Source: Bog-950 sp046329515 (lineage in GTDB: Bacteria > Bacteroidota > Bacteroidia > Chitinophagales > LD1). Taken from it: a stretch of DNA of 64,000 nucleotides. The DNA is taken from assembly GCA_046329515.1 (NCBI GenBank), contig JAXLUM010000001.1, positions 310,001-374,000 on the forward strand, read 5' to 3'. The number at the start of each line of letters is the position of its first letter. The first letter of the stretch is position 1. Below the pieces are notes generated by a model, which worked only from the letters and a program-made list of their open reading frames with translations, was not told where the DNA came from and ran no database searches. Positions 8,234-16,033 of this stretch are shown here, in pieces. The position numbers were made by a program, and so were the translations under genes.

Positions 8234-8270
8234 ACAATAGTTGTATATACAACTATTGTTATTACCTTTG
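8234..8270 (+). promoter_or_regulatory. yceI promoter with a perfect 26-bp palindromic operator
   Basis: Positions 8234-8259 form a perfect 26-bp palindrome centred between 8246 and 8247, with core AGTTGTATATACAACT. Its central TTG (8241-8243) is also the -33 element; a 19-nt spacer leads to TACCTTTG (8263-8270), a perfect TAnnTTTG -7 box. A protein bound to the dyad would block RNA polymerase. The geometry is identical to the marR promoter, so MarR is the likely ligand. Confidence 0.8.
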
Positions 8271-8312
8271 TATCGTCAAACAAAATTCAATAACCATAAA
8301 AAATCAAAGTAT

Positions 8313-8873
8313 ATGAGCACCAAAAAATGGAACATCGACCCGCTGCACAGCGACATTCACTTTAAAGTGAAACACTTAATGATTAACACCGTAACCGGCA
8401 AATTCAAAAACTTTGCAGGTTCACTGGAACACAGCAAAGAAGACTTTAGCGATGCCAGGGTTCAATTTACTGCCGACATCAATTCTATTGACACCGGCAT
8501 GGAAATGCGCGATAACCACTTAAAGAGCGATGACTTCTTTAACGCTGAAAAATTCCCGCAGTTAAAATTTGAATCCACCTCATTTGAAGCCAAAGGCGAT
8601 AATCAATACCGCGTAAAAGGAAACATGACCATTCGCGATATCACCCGTCCTGTGGAGTTGGATGTGGACTACGGCGGCCAAATGGGAGACTTTTACGGTA
8701 ACACCAAAGCCGGTTTCGAAATCAGCGGTAAGCTGAAAAGGAAAGATTTTGGCTTAAATTGGGATGCAGTTACCGAAGCTGGTGGCGTTGTTGTTAGCGA
8801 TGAAGTGAAACTACACCTGAACGTTCAGTTGCAATTGGAAAAGGCGGCTGAGACTGCACAAGCCACTGCATAA
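8313..8873 (+). CDS. YceI family lipid-binding protein (cytoplasmic form)
   Basis: This 186-aa protein is a YceI lipocalin-like beta barrel; members bind polyisoprenoids or amphiphilic molecules. Visible family features are WNIDPLHSDIHFKVKHLMI near the start, DINSIDTGMEMRDNHLKSDDFF, and FGLNWDAVTEAGGVVVSDEV near the end. Unlike E. coli YceI it has no signal peptide when started at the ATG at 8313, the only start fitting the promoter at 8234-8270; an extended frame from 8241 would begin inside the operator. It is the first gene after marR and probably the main MarR target. A cytoplasmic role in sequestering lipophilic stressors is inference. Confidence 0.92.
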   Translation: MSTKKWNIDPLHSDIHFKVKHLMINTVTGKFKNFAGSLEHSKEDFSDARVQFTADINSIDTGMEMRDNHLKSDDFFNAEKFPQLKFESTSFEAKGDNQYRVKGNMTIRDITRPVELDVDYGGQMGDFYGNTKAGFEISGKLKRKDFGLNWDAVTEAGGVVVSDEVKLHLNVQLQLEKAAETAQATA

Positions 8874-8928
8874 GATTATTTTTCTTGTATTGTCTTAATA
8901 CATAATACTTTTTACTAAATACTATTAT

Positions 8929-9639
8929 ATGAAAACGGTTCTTCACAGGGCAGATGACAGAGGCCAGGCCGATTACGGCTGGTTGAAAGCCCGCTATTAT
9001 TTCAGTTTTGCTAATCATTACGATGCCTCTAAAGTACACTTTGGTTTGCTGCGCGTTTTAAATGACGACCGCGTAGCGCCGGGCCAGGGCTTCGGCACTC
9101 ACCCGCATGATAATATGGAGATTATCACCATACCGCTTAAAGGCGTAATAAGCCATAAAGATAGTATGGGTAGTTCCGGTAATATTAAGGCTGGTGACGT
9201 TCAGATAATGAGCGCGGGCAGCGGGGTAACCCACTCTGAGTTTAACGGTTCTGCCACTGAAGAATTGAACCTCTTTCAAATCTGGATTTTTCCAAAAGAG
9301 CGGAATATAAAACCGCGTTACGATCAACGCACGTATACTGTAGACGAGCGCAAAGGCAAATTCCAGCTTTTAGTTTCACCGGGTAAGGAGGAAGGCACGC
9401 TTTGGATAAACCAGGATGCCTGGTTAAGCATGGGTAATTTTACTGCCGGCGAAACCGCTAACTACAAACTGCATTCGCCAAAAAATGGAGTATATATGGT
9501 GGTAGTAAATGGTGAGGTAGAAGTAGCCGGACAAAAACTAGGCGACCGTGATGCGCTGGGAATTTATGATACCGGTGAAATAGAAGTTAAGGTGAACAAA
9601 GACACTGAATTATTGTTGATTGATGTGCCCATGAGTTAA
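8929..9639 (+). CDS. Pirin family protein
   Basis: This 236-aa bicupin protein carries the pirin metal site: H58 and H60 in GTHPHDNMEI, H102 and E104 in GVTHSEFN, bordered by GSSGNIKAGDVQIMSAGSG. Bacterial pirins such as YhhW show quercetin dioxygenase activity with Fe or Ni, and many sit in stress operons. Here it follows yceI by 55 nt. A possible weak promoter lies between them (TTG at 8885, 18-nt spacer, TACTTTTT at 8906), overlapping TGTATT-N5-AATACA. With the FMN reductase downstream it suggests a quinone or flavonoid detoxification set; that role is inferred from neighbours. Confidence 0.92.
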   Translation: MKTVLHRADDRGQADYGWLKARYYFSFANHYDASKVHFGLLRVLNDDRVAPGQGFGTHPHDNMEIITIPLKGVISHKDSMGSSGNIKAGDVQIMSAGSGVTHSEFNGSATEELNLFQIWIFPKERNIKPRYDQRTYTVDERKGKFQLLVSPGKEEGTLWINQDAWLSMGNFTAGETANYKLHSPKNGVYMVVVNGEVEVAGQKLGDRDALGIYDTGEIEVKVNKDTELLLIDVPMS

Positions 9640-9720
9640 TACATGGGCCGTCAATCTAACCCGTTGGCATAGTTAACAGCTGAAACACTTTAATACTTTA
9701 GCAGCCTAACATAAATAGTG

Positions 9721-10284
9721 ATGAAGATTACCATAATTTCAGGAAGCCCCCGTAAACAGAGTGTAACTGTACGTGTAGCGCGGTTCCTTCAAAAATACCT
9801 CCAGGAAAAATATCCCGCCCATCAATACACTTTGGTTGCCATGAGTGAACATCCGCTTCCTTTTGTAGAAAAGGTATGGTCTACCATTAATGATGTTCCG
9901 CAGGAACATAAGGAGTTAGCGCTTTCTGTATTTGAAGCAGATGCCTTTATTCTGGTAACACCGGAATATAACGGCAGTTATTCATCGGCGCTTAAAAACC
10001 TGTTAGACCATTTCCCTAAGCAGGCTAAAAAGGTGTTTGGCATTTCAACGGCTTCCCCCGGTGCTATGGGTGGTATGCGTGCAGCCCAACAAATGCAGAA
10101 TATGATATGCGGCATGTTTGGTGTTCCTTGTCCCAACATGCTTATTGTTCCCGCAGTTGATAAGAAATTTAATGCCGAATCAGAGTTGGTTGAAGATTCC
10201 TTTTGTAATTCAGTGCATACCTTTGCTAACGAATTTATTTGGTTGACAGAGGCGGTAGTGAATGCTAAAGCGGCTAAGGGGTAG
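9721..10284 (+). CDS. NADPH-dependent FMN reductase/NAD(P)H oxidoreductase
   Basis: This 187-aa flavodoxin-fold protein starts MKITIISGSPRKQSVT, the FMN phosphate loop of the NADPH-dependent FMN reductase family (YieF/ChrR/AzoR-like). The second FMN-binding motif TPEYNGSYSSALKNLLDHF is present, followed by STASPGAMGGMRA. Members reduce quinones, azo dyes or chromate with NAD(P)H. The ATG at 9721 is preferred to the GTG directly before it. It is the fourth gene of the MarR-YceI-pirin cluster and fits electrophile stress defence. Its last 11 nt overlap the 3' end of the convergent gene. Confidence 0.88.
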   Translation: MKITIISGSPRKQSVTVRVARFLQKYLQEKYPAHQYTLVAMSEHPLPFVEKVWSTINDVPQEHKELALSVFEADAFILVTPEYNGSYSSALKNLLDHFPKQAKKVFGISTASPGAMGGMRAAQQMQNMICGMFGVPCPNMLIVPAVDKKFNAESELVEDSFCNSVHTFANEFIWLTEAVVNAKAAKG

Positions 10285-11530
10285 CATTGGTTTTTATAAA
10301 TCTCCTTACCTCATTACCGCTACGCAGTATATACATACCGGGCGAAAGAAAATTTACATCAATAGTCAGGGCTTCTGCTGTAAAGTAGAAGCTTTTTATT
10401 TTTCTGCCGTTCATGTCCAGCAGTTCCGCTTCTTCTACCTCATTGTTTGACCGAACAATCTGTAATTTAGAATTTGTTGGGTTGGGGAATAAATGAAGTG
10501 ATACAGGCAATGCGCTTTCCTCAATACCTGTAGAAATAGTACCATTCCATTGCGGCACATTATCGCATAACAATTGGTTGGGTTCAGCTGCATATTGGTT
10601 CTGCCAAATATTTAGCTTTTCCGTATGGTTTTTCCATACAATGTATCCGGCATCTACAAGCGGCTGCAATGAATCGCAAAGTTGGGCTGCATCCTTTATT
10701 AATGCCTGGCTCAGGTCACGAACATTCCATTGTATACAGGCGGTATAGAATTTTCCTGCAGGCAACTGGCCATTATTTATTTCGTAACAAAAGGTGCGAA
10801 TTTCGTTTGTTATACTGGCTACTACATCCGGAATGCTATCATGTAACAAAGGAGAGCATCCATTACCCACTAACACCAGGTGTTTGCCCGGGCTATGGGT
10901 AAAAACGCTATGAATGGTATCAGGCTTCCAGGCACCGTAAGTATTCAGATCGCTCCCGCTGTGGTTAGGTGTACCGCCACCCCAAATTACATCAAACTGC
11001 CACTTCATGTTTGCATGAACTTTTCCCGGCAGGCTATCCTGCATATCTGTCCAGTTACTTCCGGGCATTGATGGGGTCATAACCGTATCATATAAAAAAC
11101 CGCCCACTACATTAGAAGGGGTAATACCAATTTGCTGGTAATACCAAACTACATCGGTTTCATTTTTCTGTGTTTTATGCGCGTGCACATCCTGCTCTAT
11201 TAAGCCGTTGTTGTCATCGTGCATCCACTGGCAAACATTTTTGCCGTTGGTTGATGCAGTTCCGTTATCATACAGGTTAACACCGTCTAAAAAGCGCCAG
11301 TCACTTTGAAAATTGTATTTGGCCCCTTTCGTTCTTAGGGTATCGCACATTTGCACAAGCAAGGCTCTGTACTTGGTAAACGTATCAAGCTTTTGGTTGT
11401 AACTGTTTCCAAAACCGCCATCGGTTTCCTCGTTGTGCGAGTTAAAATTCAGGTAAAGCGGTGTAATGGTTTGCGCGCTAAGCTGCAATGAAACCATTGC
11501 AAACAATATGGGTAGTAGAAGCTGTTTCAT
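10274..11530 (-). CDS. Secreted protein of unknown function, T9SS type A sorting domain
   Basis: This 418-aa protein has a signal peptide (residues 1-19, ending LQLSAQ) and a C-terminal T9SS sorting domain of about 75 residues, seen in LFPNPTNSKLQIV, LLDMNGRKIKSF and LSPGMYILR. The middle (for example NFNSHNEETDGGFGNSY, VCQWMHDDNNGLIEQDVHAH) has many His and Asp residues and may be an enzyme of the deacetylase or glycosidase kind, but I recognise no catalytic motif. It is probably exported and attached to the cell surface. The 3' end overlaps the convergent FMN reductase by 11 nt, with no terminator between them. Confidence 0.75.
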   Translation of the reverse strand: MKQLLLPILFAMVSLQLSAQTITPLYLNFNSHNEETDGGFGNSYNQKLDTFTKYRALLVQMCDTLRTKGAKYNFQSDWRFLDGVNLYDNGTASTNGKNVCQWMHDDNNGLIEQDVHAHKTQKNETDVVWYYQQIGITPSNVVGGFLYDTVMTPSMPGSNWTDMQDSLPGKVHANMKWQFDVIWGGGTPNHSGSDLNTYGAWKPDTIHSVFTHSPGKHLVLVGNGCSPLLHDSIPDVVASITNEIRTFCYEINNGQLPAGKFYTACIQWNVRDLSQALIKDAAQLCDSLQPLVDAGYIVWKNHTEKLNIWQNQYAAEPNQLLCDNVPQWNGTISTGIEESALPVSLHLFPNPTNSKLQIVRSNNEVEEAELLDMNGRKIKSFYFTAEALTIDVNFLSPGMYILRSGNEVRRFIKTNATP

Positions 11531-11592
11531 AATTTCTTAGACGATTTCCTTTAACAAAGGTTTAACAACTAAGAAAAAGTTAATTTGCACCT

Positions 11593-11814
11593 ATGGAAGA
11601 AACCAAAGAATACACCAACGGCGAGGTAACTATTGTATGGAAAGCCTCCCTATGCCAACATTCTGCTAACTGCGTAAAGGGACTTGCTTCGGTTTTTAAA
11701 GCAAAGCAAAAACCATGGATAACGCCTGAAGGCGCGGGTACTGATGAAATAGTAAATCAGGTACAGAAATGCCCAAGTGGCGCTTTATCTTTTTATATGA
11801 ATAAGGATAAGTAA
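11593..11814 (+). CDS. YjdI-type (4Fe-4S) mono-cluster protein
   Basis: This 73-aa protein matches the divergent iron-sulfur domain family Fer4_19 (YjdI). It has C21 and C27 in KASLCQHSANCVKG and C60 in KCPSGALSF, with the typical WITPEGAG between them. The family is thought to carry a single Fe-S cluster; its partner is unknown, though it is often found near acetyltransferases or stress genes. It is preceded by a 62-bp divergent gap and followed 50 nt later by an unrelated secreted phosphodiesterase gene. Confidence 0.85.
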   Translation: MEETKEYTNGEVTIVWKASLCQHSANCVKGLASVFKAKQKPWITPEGAGTDEIVNQVQKCPSGALSFYMNKDK

Positions 11815-11864
11815 TTCATTAGTGGGTTTAGCCGAATGCTTTACATTTGGATAAACTTCGCTTA

Positions 11865-13073
11865 ATGAAAATCAGAGCTTTACTTTCCCTTCTTTTATTG
11901 GGTCAATTGGTTTTTGCATCGCAAAACCGCAAGGTGCTGTTATTAGGCATTGATGGCTGCCGCTCCGATGCTTTTCAGCAGGCCAATACGCCTAACATTG
12001 ATGCATTGTTACCAAACAGCCTGTATTGTTACGATACCTGGCATGTGGGCATAACATGGTCAGGCCCCTCGTGGTCAAGCATATTAACCGGTGTTAACTG
12101 GAATAAGCACCTGGTAACTAATAACAACTTTAGCTCTACAAATTTTGTTCAATATCCGCCTATAGCCACATTGGCTAAGCAGGTTAATCCCAATCTTAAT
12201 TCTTCCATTGTTGCAGAATGGGATCCGCTTATTGATAATATTACTAATGGAGGTTGGTCGCGCACTATACGCACTGTTGATGGCAGCACTTATCCTACAG
12301 CAGATTCAGCCGTACTGGAATTGCAAAACCCTGACATTGATTTTCTGTTTACCTATTTCGATGCTGTTGATTTGGCAGGACACACCACTACATTTTCACC
12401 GTCTAATCCGTTTTACATTAATGCTATTCAAAAGGTAGATACCGCCATAGGGCAAGTGCTTACTGCACTGCAAAATCGCCCTACGTATGCTAATGAAGAC
12501 TGGCTGATACTGATTGTAACTGACCACGGCGGAACAAGCTTTTTCCATGGTGGTAACTCTAATGAAGAGCGCCACATTTGGTGGATGGCCTCGGGCAGCG
12601 CAGTTGCGCACCAGCAGTTAAGCATGCAGGACCCCGGCAGCTACAATTGCGGCAATAATTCTGTTTTTGATTCCACTTGTGTGGATGTGGCCAAACTTAA
12701 AGCTGCTCCTGCACAAAATGATGCTGCTGTTACAGCGCTTCACCATCTTATATACACCAGCGGTATTAACCCCGAAACAAAACCCGAATGGAATCTTGAT
12801 GGAAAATCATGGTTATTAAACCCTGCCGGTATAACAGAAAACGAGAATGAGTTGGTGCGTATTTATCCAAACCCTGCCTCCGATAAATTGATAATTGAGC
12901 ATGCCGCGGAATATTCCTCAGTTGCTGTTTACGATTACAATGGCCGTTTGGTATTACAACGTGCTCATACAGGTAACGCTGTTGATGTAAGCACACTGCC
13001 TGGCGGCAATTACACCCTGCAACTTACTAGCGCTAACGGAAAAGTAAACAAGCAGTTCACCGTAGTTCGATAA
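11865..13073 (+). CDS. Secreted alkaline phosphatase/phosphodiesterase superfamily protein, T9SS type A
   Basis: This 402-aa protein starts with a signal peptide (MKIRALLSLLLLGQLVFAS). The type I phosphodiesterase/nucleotide pyrophosphatase fold is shown by VLLLGIDGCRSD (metal D30), the nucleophile region TWSGPSWSSILTG (S66 is my best candidate), DAVDLAGHTTTF (metal D and H) and VTDHGGTS (metal D and H). The C-terminal ~75 residues are a T9SS type A domain (RIYPNPASDKLIIE, VYDYNGRLVLQ, LPGGNYTLQL). The ATG at 11865 is preferred; the in-frame TTG at 11847 is the end of TACATTTG (11842-11849), a likely -7 box. It probably removes phosphate from nucleotides or lipids outside the cell. Confidence 0.85.
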   Translation: MKIRALLSLLLLGQLVFASQNRKVLLLGIDGCRSDAFQQANTPNIDALLPNSLYCYDTWHVGITWSGPSWSSILTGVNWNKHLVTNNNFSSTNFVQYPPIATLAKQVNPNLNSSIVAEWDPLIDNITNGGWSRTIRTVDGSTYPTADSAVLELQNPDIDFLFTYFDAVDLAGHTTTFSPSNPFYINAIQKVDTAIGQVLTALQNRPTYANEDWLILIVTDHGGTSFFHGGNSNEERHIWWMASGSAVAHQQLSMQDPGSYNCGNNSVFDSTCVDVAKLKAAPAQNDAAVTALHHLIYTSGINPETKPEWNLDGKSWLLNPAGITENENELVRIYPNPASDKLIIEHAAEYSSVAVYDYNGRLVLQRAHTGNAVDVSTLPGGNYTLQLTSANGKVNKQFTVVR

Positions 13074-13197
13074 AGAGCCTAATACAGGCCTCTTACCGGC
13101 AAGTAATTAAGCTTTTTGTATTTGCATTATCTAAATACTAGCTACTTGCTACTAAAAGCTCAATACCCACTACTTGCTATTAACTACTCACCATTAA
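13074..13197. other. Convergent gap with short CTACTTGCTA repeats
   Basis: The 124 bp between two convergent genes hold an imperfect hairpin just after the first stop (AAGAGCCT pairing with AGGCCTCTT around 13076-13093, one bulge, no T-run). Two copies of CTACTTGCTA follow at 13142-13151 and 13170-13179 within a CTA/ACT-rich stretch. No gene or clear terminator is seen. Confidence 0.4.
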
Positions 13198-14850
13198 CTA
13201 TATATCTAGGCCATACTTACGCGAGGTTTCCTTCGCCAATTCGTAACCTGCATCAGCATGCCGTATAACACCCATGGCAGGGTCGTTATGTAAAACACGC
13301 TTTAAGCGGCGCGCAGCGTCATCACTGCCATCGGCAACAATTACCATACCTGCGTGTAAAGAGTAACCCATACCTACGCCGCCTCCGTGGTGAAAGCTTA
13401 CCCAACTGGCGCCGCCGGCTGTGTTAATCAAAGCATTCAGTATTGGCCAATCAGCAACGGCATCGCTACCGTCTTTCATTGCTTCGGTTTCACGGTTTGG
13501 TGAGGCAACACTGCCTGTATCTAAATGGTCGCGTCCAATAACAATAGGCGCTTTTAGTTTTCCTTCTTTTACTAATTGGTTAAAAGCGAGGCCTGCTTTT
13601 TCGCGGTCGCCCATACCCAACCAGCAAATGCGTGCAGGCAAACCCTGGAAGGCAATTCTACTTTTCGCCATTCTTAACCAGCGGTGTAAACCTGTATTAT
13701 CAGGGAATAATTCTTTCAGTTTTTCATCGCACACATAAATATCATTTGGGTCTCCGCTAAGTGCTACAAAACGGAAAGGCCCTTTGCCTTCACAAAACAA
13801 CGGGCGAACGTAAGCCGGAACAAAGCCCGGAAAATCAAAGGCATTCATTACACCGCGCTTATCTTTAGCTTGCCCGCGTATATTATTGCCATAGTCAAAT
13901 GTAATGGCTCCGCGCTTTTGCAATTCCAGCATTAGTGTTACGTGCTTGGCAATGGTATCCAGCGAGCGTTCAATGTAATCCTGCGGATTAGCTTCACGAA
14001 TCAGTTTCGCTTCTTCTACACTCAAACCTTCGGGGAAATAGCCTATCAATTCGTCGTGCGCTGAGGTTTGGTCAGTAAGGGTATCAGGTGTAATATTTCT
14101 TTCAATTAAACGCTGCAATAAGTCAACGGCGTTACAGCATACACCAATAGAAACAGCTTCTTCTTTTTCTTTCGCTTCAAGCGCCCAGCCAATTGCTTCA
14201 TCAATGTCGTGGGTGTATTTATCTAAGTAGCGGGTCTCAATTCTTTTCTTAATTCGCCATTCTTCCATTTCAGCAGCAAGGCAAACACCTTCGTTCATCG
14301 TAATAGCCAATGGTTGTGCGCCACCCATACCCCCTAAACCTGCTGTAACATTTAAGGTACCGCGCAGAGTGCCTTCATAATGTTGGTGGGCAAGTGATAA
14401 ATAGGTTTCATAGGTGCCTTGTACTATACCCTGGCTACCTATATAAATCCAACTGCCTGCCGTCATTTGGCCGTACATCATCAACCCTTTCTTTTCCAGT
14501 TCGCGAAAATGCTCCCATGTAGCCCATTTGCCTACCAGGTTACTATTGGCAATAAGCACCCTTGGGGCATCTTTATGCGAACGTAAAACGCCAACGGGCT
14601 TACCGCTTTGCACAATAAGAGTTTCATCTTCTTCCAGGTCCTGCAGGCATTCCACTATTTTATCAAAGGCTTCCCAGTTACGGGCAGCTTTACCCAAGCC
14701 ACCGTAAACAATTAAGTCTTCGGGTCTTTCTGCCACTTCAGGGTCAAGGTTGTTGCATAACATGCGTAAGGCGGCTTCCTGTACCCAGCCCTTGCAACTC
14801 AATTCATTACCGCGTGCAGCGCGTATCGTTTTCGTTTTATTTGCTTCCAT
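13198..14850 (-). CDS. hutU: Urocanate hydratase
   Basis: This 550-aa enzyme is of family length and clearly HutU. It converts urocanate to imidazolonepropionate, the second step of histidine breakdown, with NAD+ as an electrophile. Visible features are the N-terminal block RPEDLIVYGGLGKAARNW (43-59), the NAD-binding loop NVTAGLGGMGGAQPL (167-181), and catalytic C409 in RICWLGMGDR. It is a cytoplasmic homodimer in characterised species. No hutH, hutI or other his-degradation gene lies in the window, so the pathway must be scattered or further away. The gene is divergent from the SRPBCC/GyrI-like gene. Confidence 0.97.
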   Translation of the reverse strand: MEANKTKTIRAARGNELSCKGWVQEAALRMLCNNLDPEVAERPEDLIVYGGLGKAARNWEAFDKIVECLQDLEEDETLIVQSGKPVGVLRSHKDAPRVLIANSNLVGKWATWEHFRELEKKGLMMYGQMTAGSWIYIGSQGIVQGTYETYLSLAHQHYEGTLRGTLNVTAGLGGMGGAQPLAITMNEGVCLAAEMEEWRIKKRIETRYLDKYTHDIDEAIGWALEAKEKEEAVSIGVCCNAVDLLQRLIERNITPDTLTDQTSAHDELIGYFPEGLSVEEAKLIREANPQDYIERSLDTIAKHVTLMLELQKRGAITFDYGNNIRGQAKDKRGVMNAFDFPGFVPAYVRPLFCEGKGPFRFVALSGDPNDIYVCDEKLKELFPDNTGLHRWLRMAKSRIAFQGLPARICWLGMGDREKAGLAFNQLVKEGKLKAPIVIGRDHLDTGSVASPNRETEAMKDGSDAVADWPILNALINTAGGASWVSFHHGGGVGMGYSLHAGMVIVADGSDDAARRLKRVLHNDPAMGVIRHADAGYELAKETSRKYGLDI

Positions 14851-14947
14851 ATATAATAGGGCGAATTTAGGTGTTTGTGCCGAAACGGTCAGGTGTCGTT
14901 TTTTTCATTTTAACTTCTTACTTTGCAATTCACTAAAAACCAATGTT

Positions 14948-15982
14948 ATGAAAGTCCTTAAAATTATCGGCATAGTTCTGCTCGTTTTAATTGCAGCGGT
15001 GCTTATTGCGGGTTTAATTGCCCCTAAAGATTTTGATGTTAAACGCGACATTGTAGTTAACGCTCCTGAAGATGTAGTGTTCAAAAACATCAGCAGTTTA
15101 CAGGCTTTTAATAAATGGAACCCATGGGCCAAGCTTGACCCTAACCAAATGGTTAAAGACAGCGGTGTGGATGGCCAGGTTGGTTCTTCTCACTATTGGA
15201 AAGGAAACGACTCAGTAGGTGAAGGGCAAATGACTTTAACCAAGGTAGAAGCTAACAAAGGCGTAGAGTACGATTTGCATTTTATGAAGCCTTTCGAATC
15301 GCACAATACGGCCTACATGAATATGGAAAAGGCAGATGCCGGCTATAAAGTAACCTGGGGTATGAAAGGCCACATGCCTTTCCCTTTTAATGCCATGGGT
15401 TTGTTTATGAATATGGATAAGCAGGTAGGTAAGGATTTCGAAAGCGGGTTAGCTACGCTAAAATCTATGTGCGAGGCGGAAGGTTCTTCTTCTGCTACTT
15501 CATACGAAATAAAAGAAACAGACTGGGCGGATATGAATGCCATTTCGGTTCGTCAGGTGGTTAAGTTTCAGGATATGACTCAATTCTTCGGAACCAACTA
15601 TCCTAAAATGGATGAAGCCATTAAAAAGGCAGGCGCAAAAGCAGGTATTCCTATCGGTATCTATTATAAGTATGATGAAGAAAAAGGCGAAGCGGATGTA
15701 GCTGCCGCCATACCGGTTGATGCCAAAAAAGATTTTGGCAAGGAATTTACACTGATAAATATTCCGGCATCTAAAGCATATGTTATTGACTACTATGGCG
15801 ACTATACTAAAATGAAGTCGGCCTACGATGCTATGACCAAGTTTTTACAGGATAACTTTAAGCGTGATGACCCGGATATGGTGGTTGAGCAATATGTAAC
15901 TGACCCAATGACAGAAAAGGACCCTGCCAAATGGCATACCGCAATTTATTTCTTTGTAAACAAAGATGTTGCTGCTAAGTAG
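14948..15982 (+). CDS. SRPBCC plus GyrI-like effector-binding domain protein, membrane anchored
   Basis: This 344-aa protein has an N-terminal membrane segment (MKVLKIIGIVLLVLIAAVLIAG), an SRPBCC/polyketide cyclase-like domain (about 35-175, with APEDVVFKNISS and FNKWNPWA), and a GyrI-like/AraC effector-binding domain (about 190-344, with SVRQVVKF, GIYYKYDE, VIDYYGDYTKM). Both folds bind small hydrophobic ligands. I use the ATG at 14948; the open frame extends further upstream, but that stretch is antisense to the hutU start. A strong hairpin terminator follows at 16003-16030. The physiological ligand is unknown. Confidence 0.85.
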   Translation: MKVLKIIGIVLLVLIAAVLIAGLIAPKDFDVKRDIVVNAPEDVVFKNISSLQAFNKWNPWAKLDPNQMVKDSGVDGQVGSSHYWKGNDSVGEGQMTLTKVEANKGVEYDLHFMKPFESHNTAYMNMEKADAGYKVTWGMKGHMPFPFNAMGLFMNMDKQVGKDFESGLATLKSMCEAEGSSSATSYEIKETDWADMNAISVRQVVKFQDMTQFFGTNYPKMDEAIKKAGAKAGIPIGIYYKYDEEKGEADVAAAIPVDAKKDFGKEFTLINIPASKAYVIDYYGDYTKMKSAYDAMTKFLQDNFKRDDPDMVVEQYVTDPMTEKDPAKWHTAIYFFVNKDVAAK

Positions 15983-16002
15983 TGGCTGTAACTATAACTT
16001 AT

Positions 16003-16030
16003 ACAAAAGGCTCCATCAGGAGCCTTTTGT
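16003..16030 (+). terminator. Hairpin terminator
   Basis: ACAAAAGGCTCC and its perfect 12-bp complement GGAGCCTTTTGT flank an ATCA loop, followed by GTTTTATT. It lies between two convergent stops and can serve both directions. Confidence 0.85.
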
Positions 16031-16033
16031 GTT

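Noticed and set aside
14750..14947. In-frame upstream extension of the SRPBCC/GyrI-like protein
   Set aside because: It would be antisense to the hutU N-terminus and lacks domain support; the ATG at 14948 gives a normal membrane anchor.
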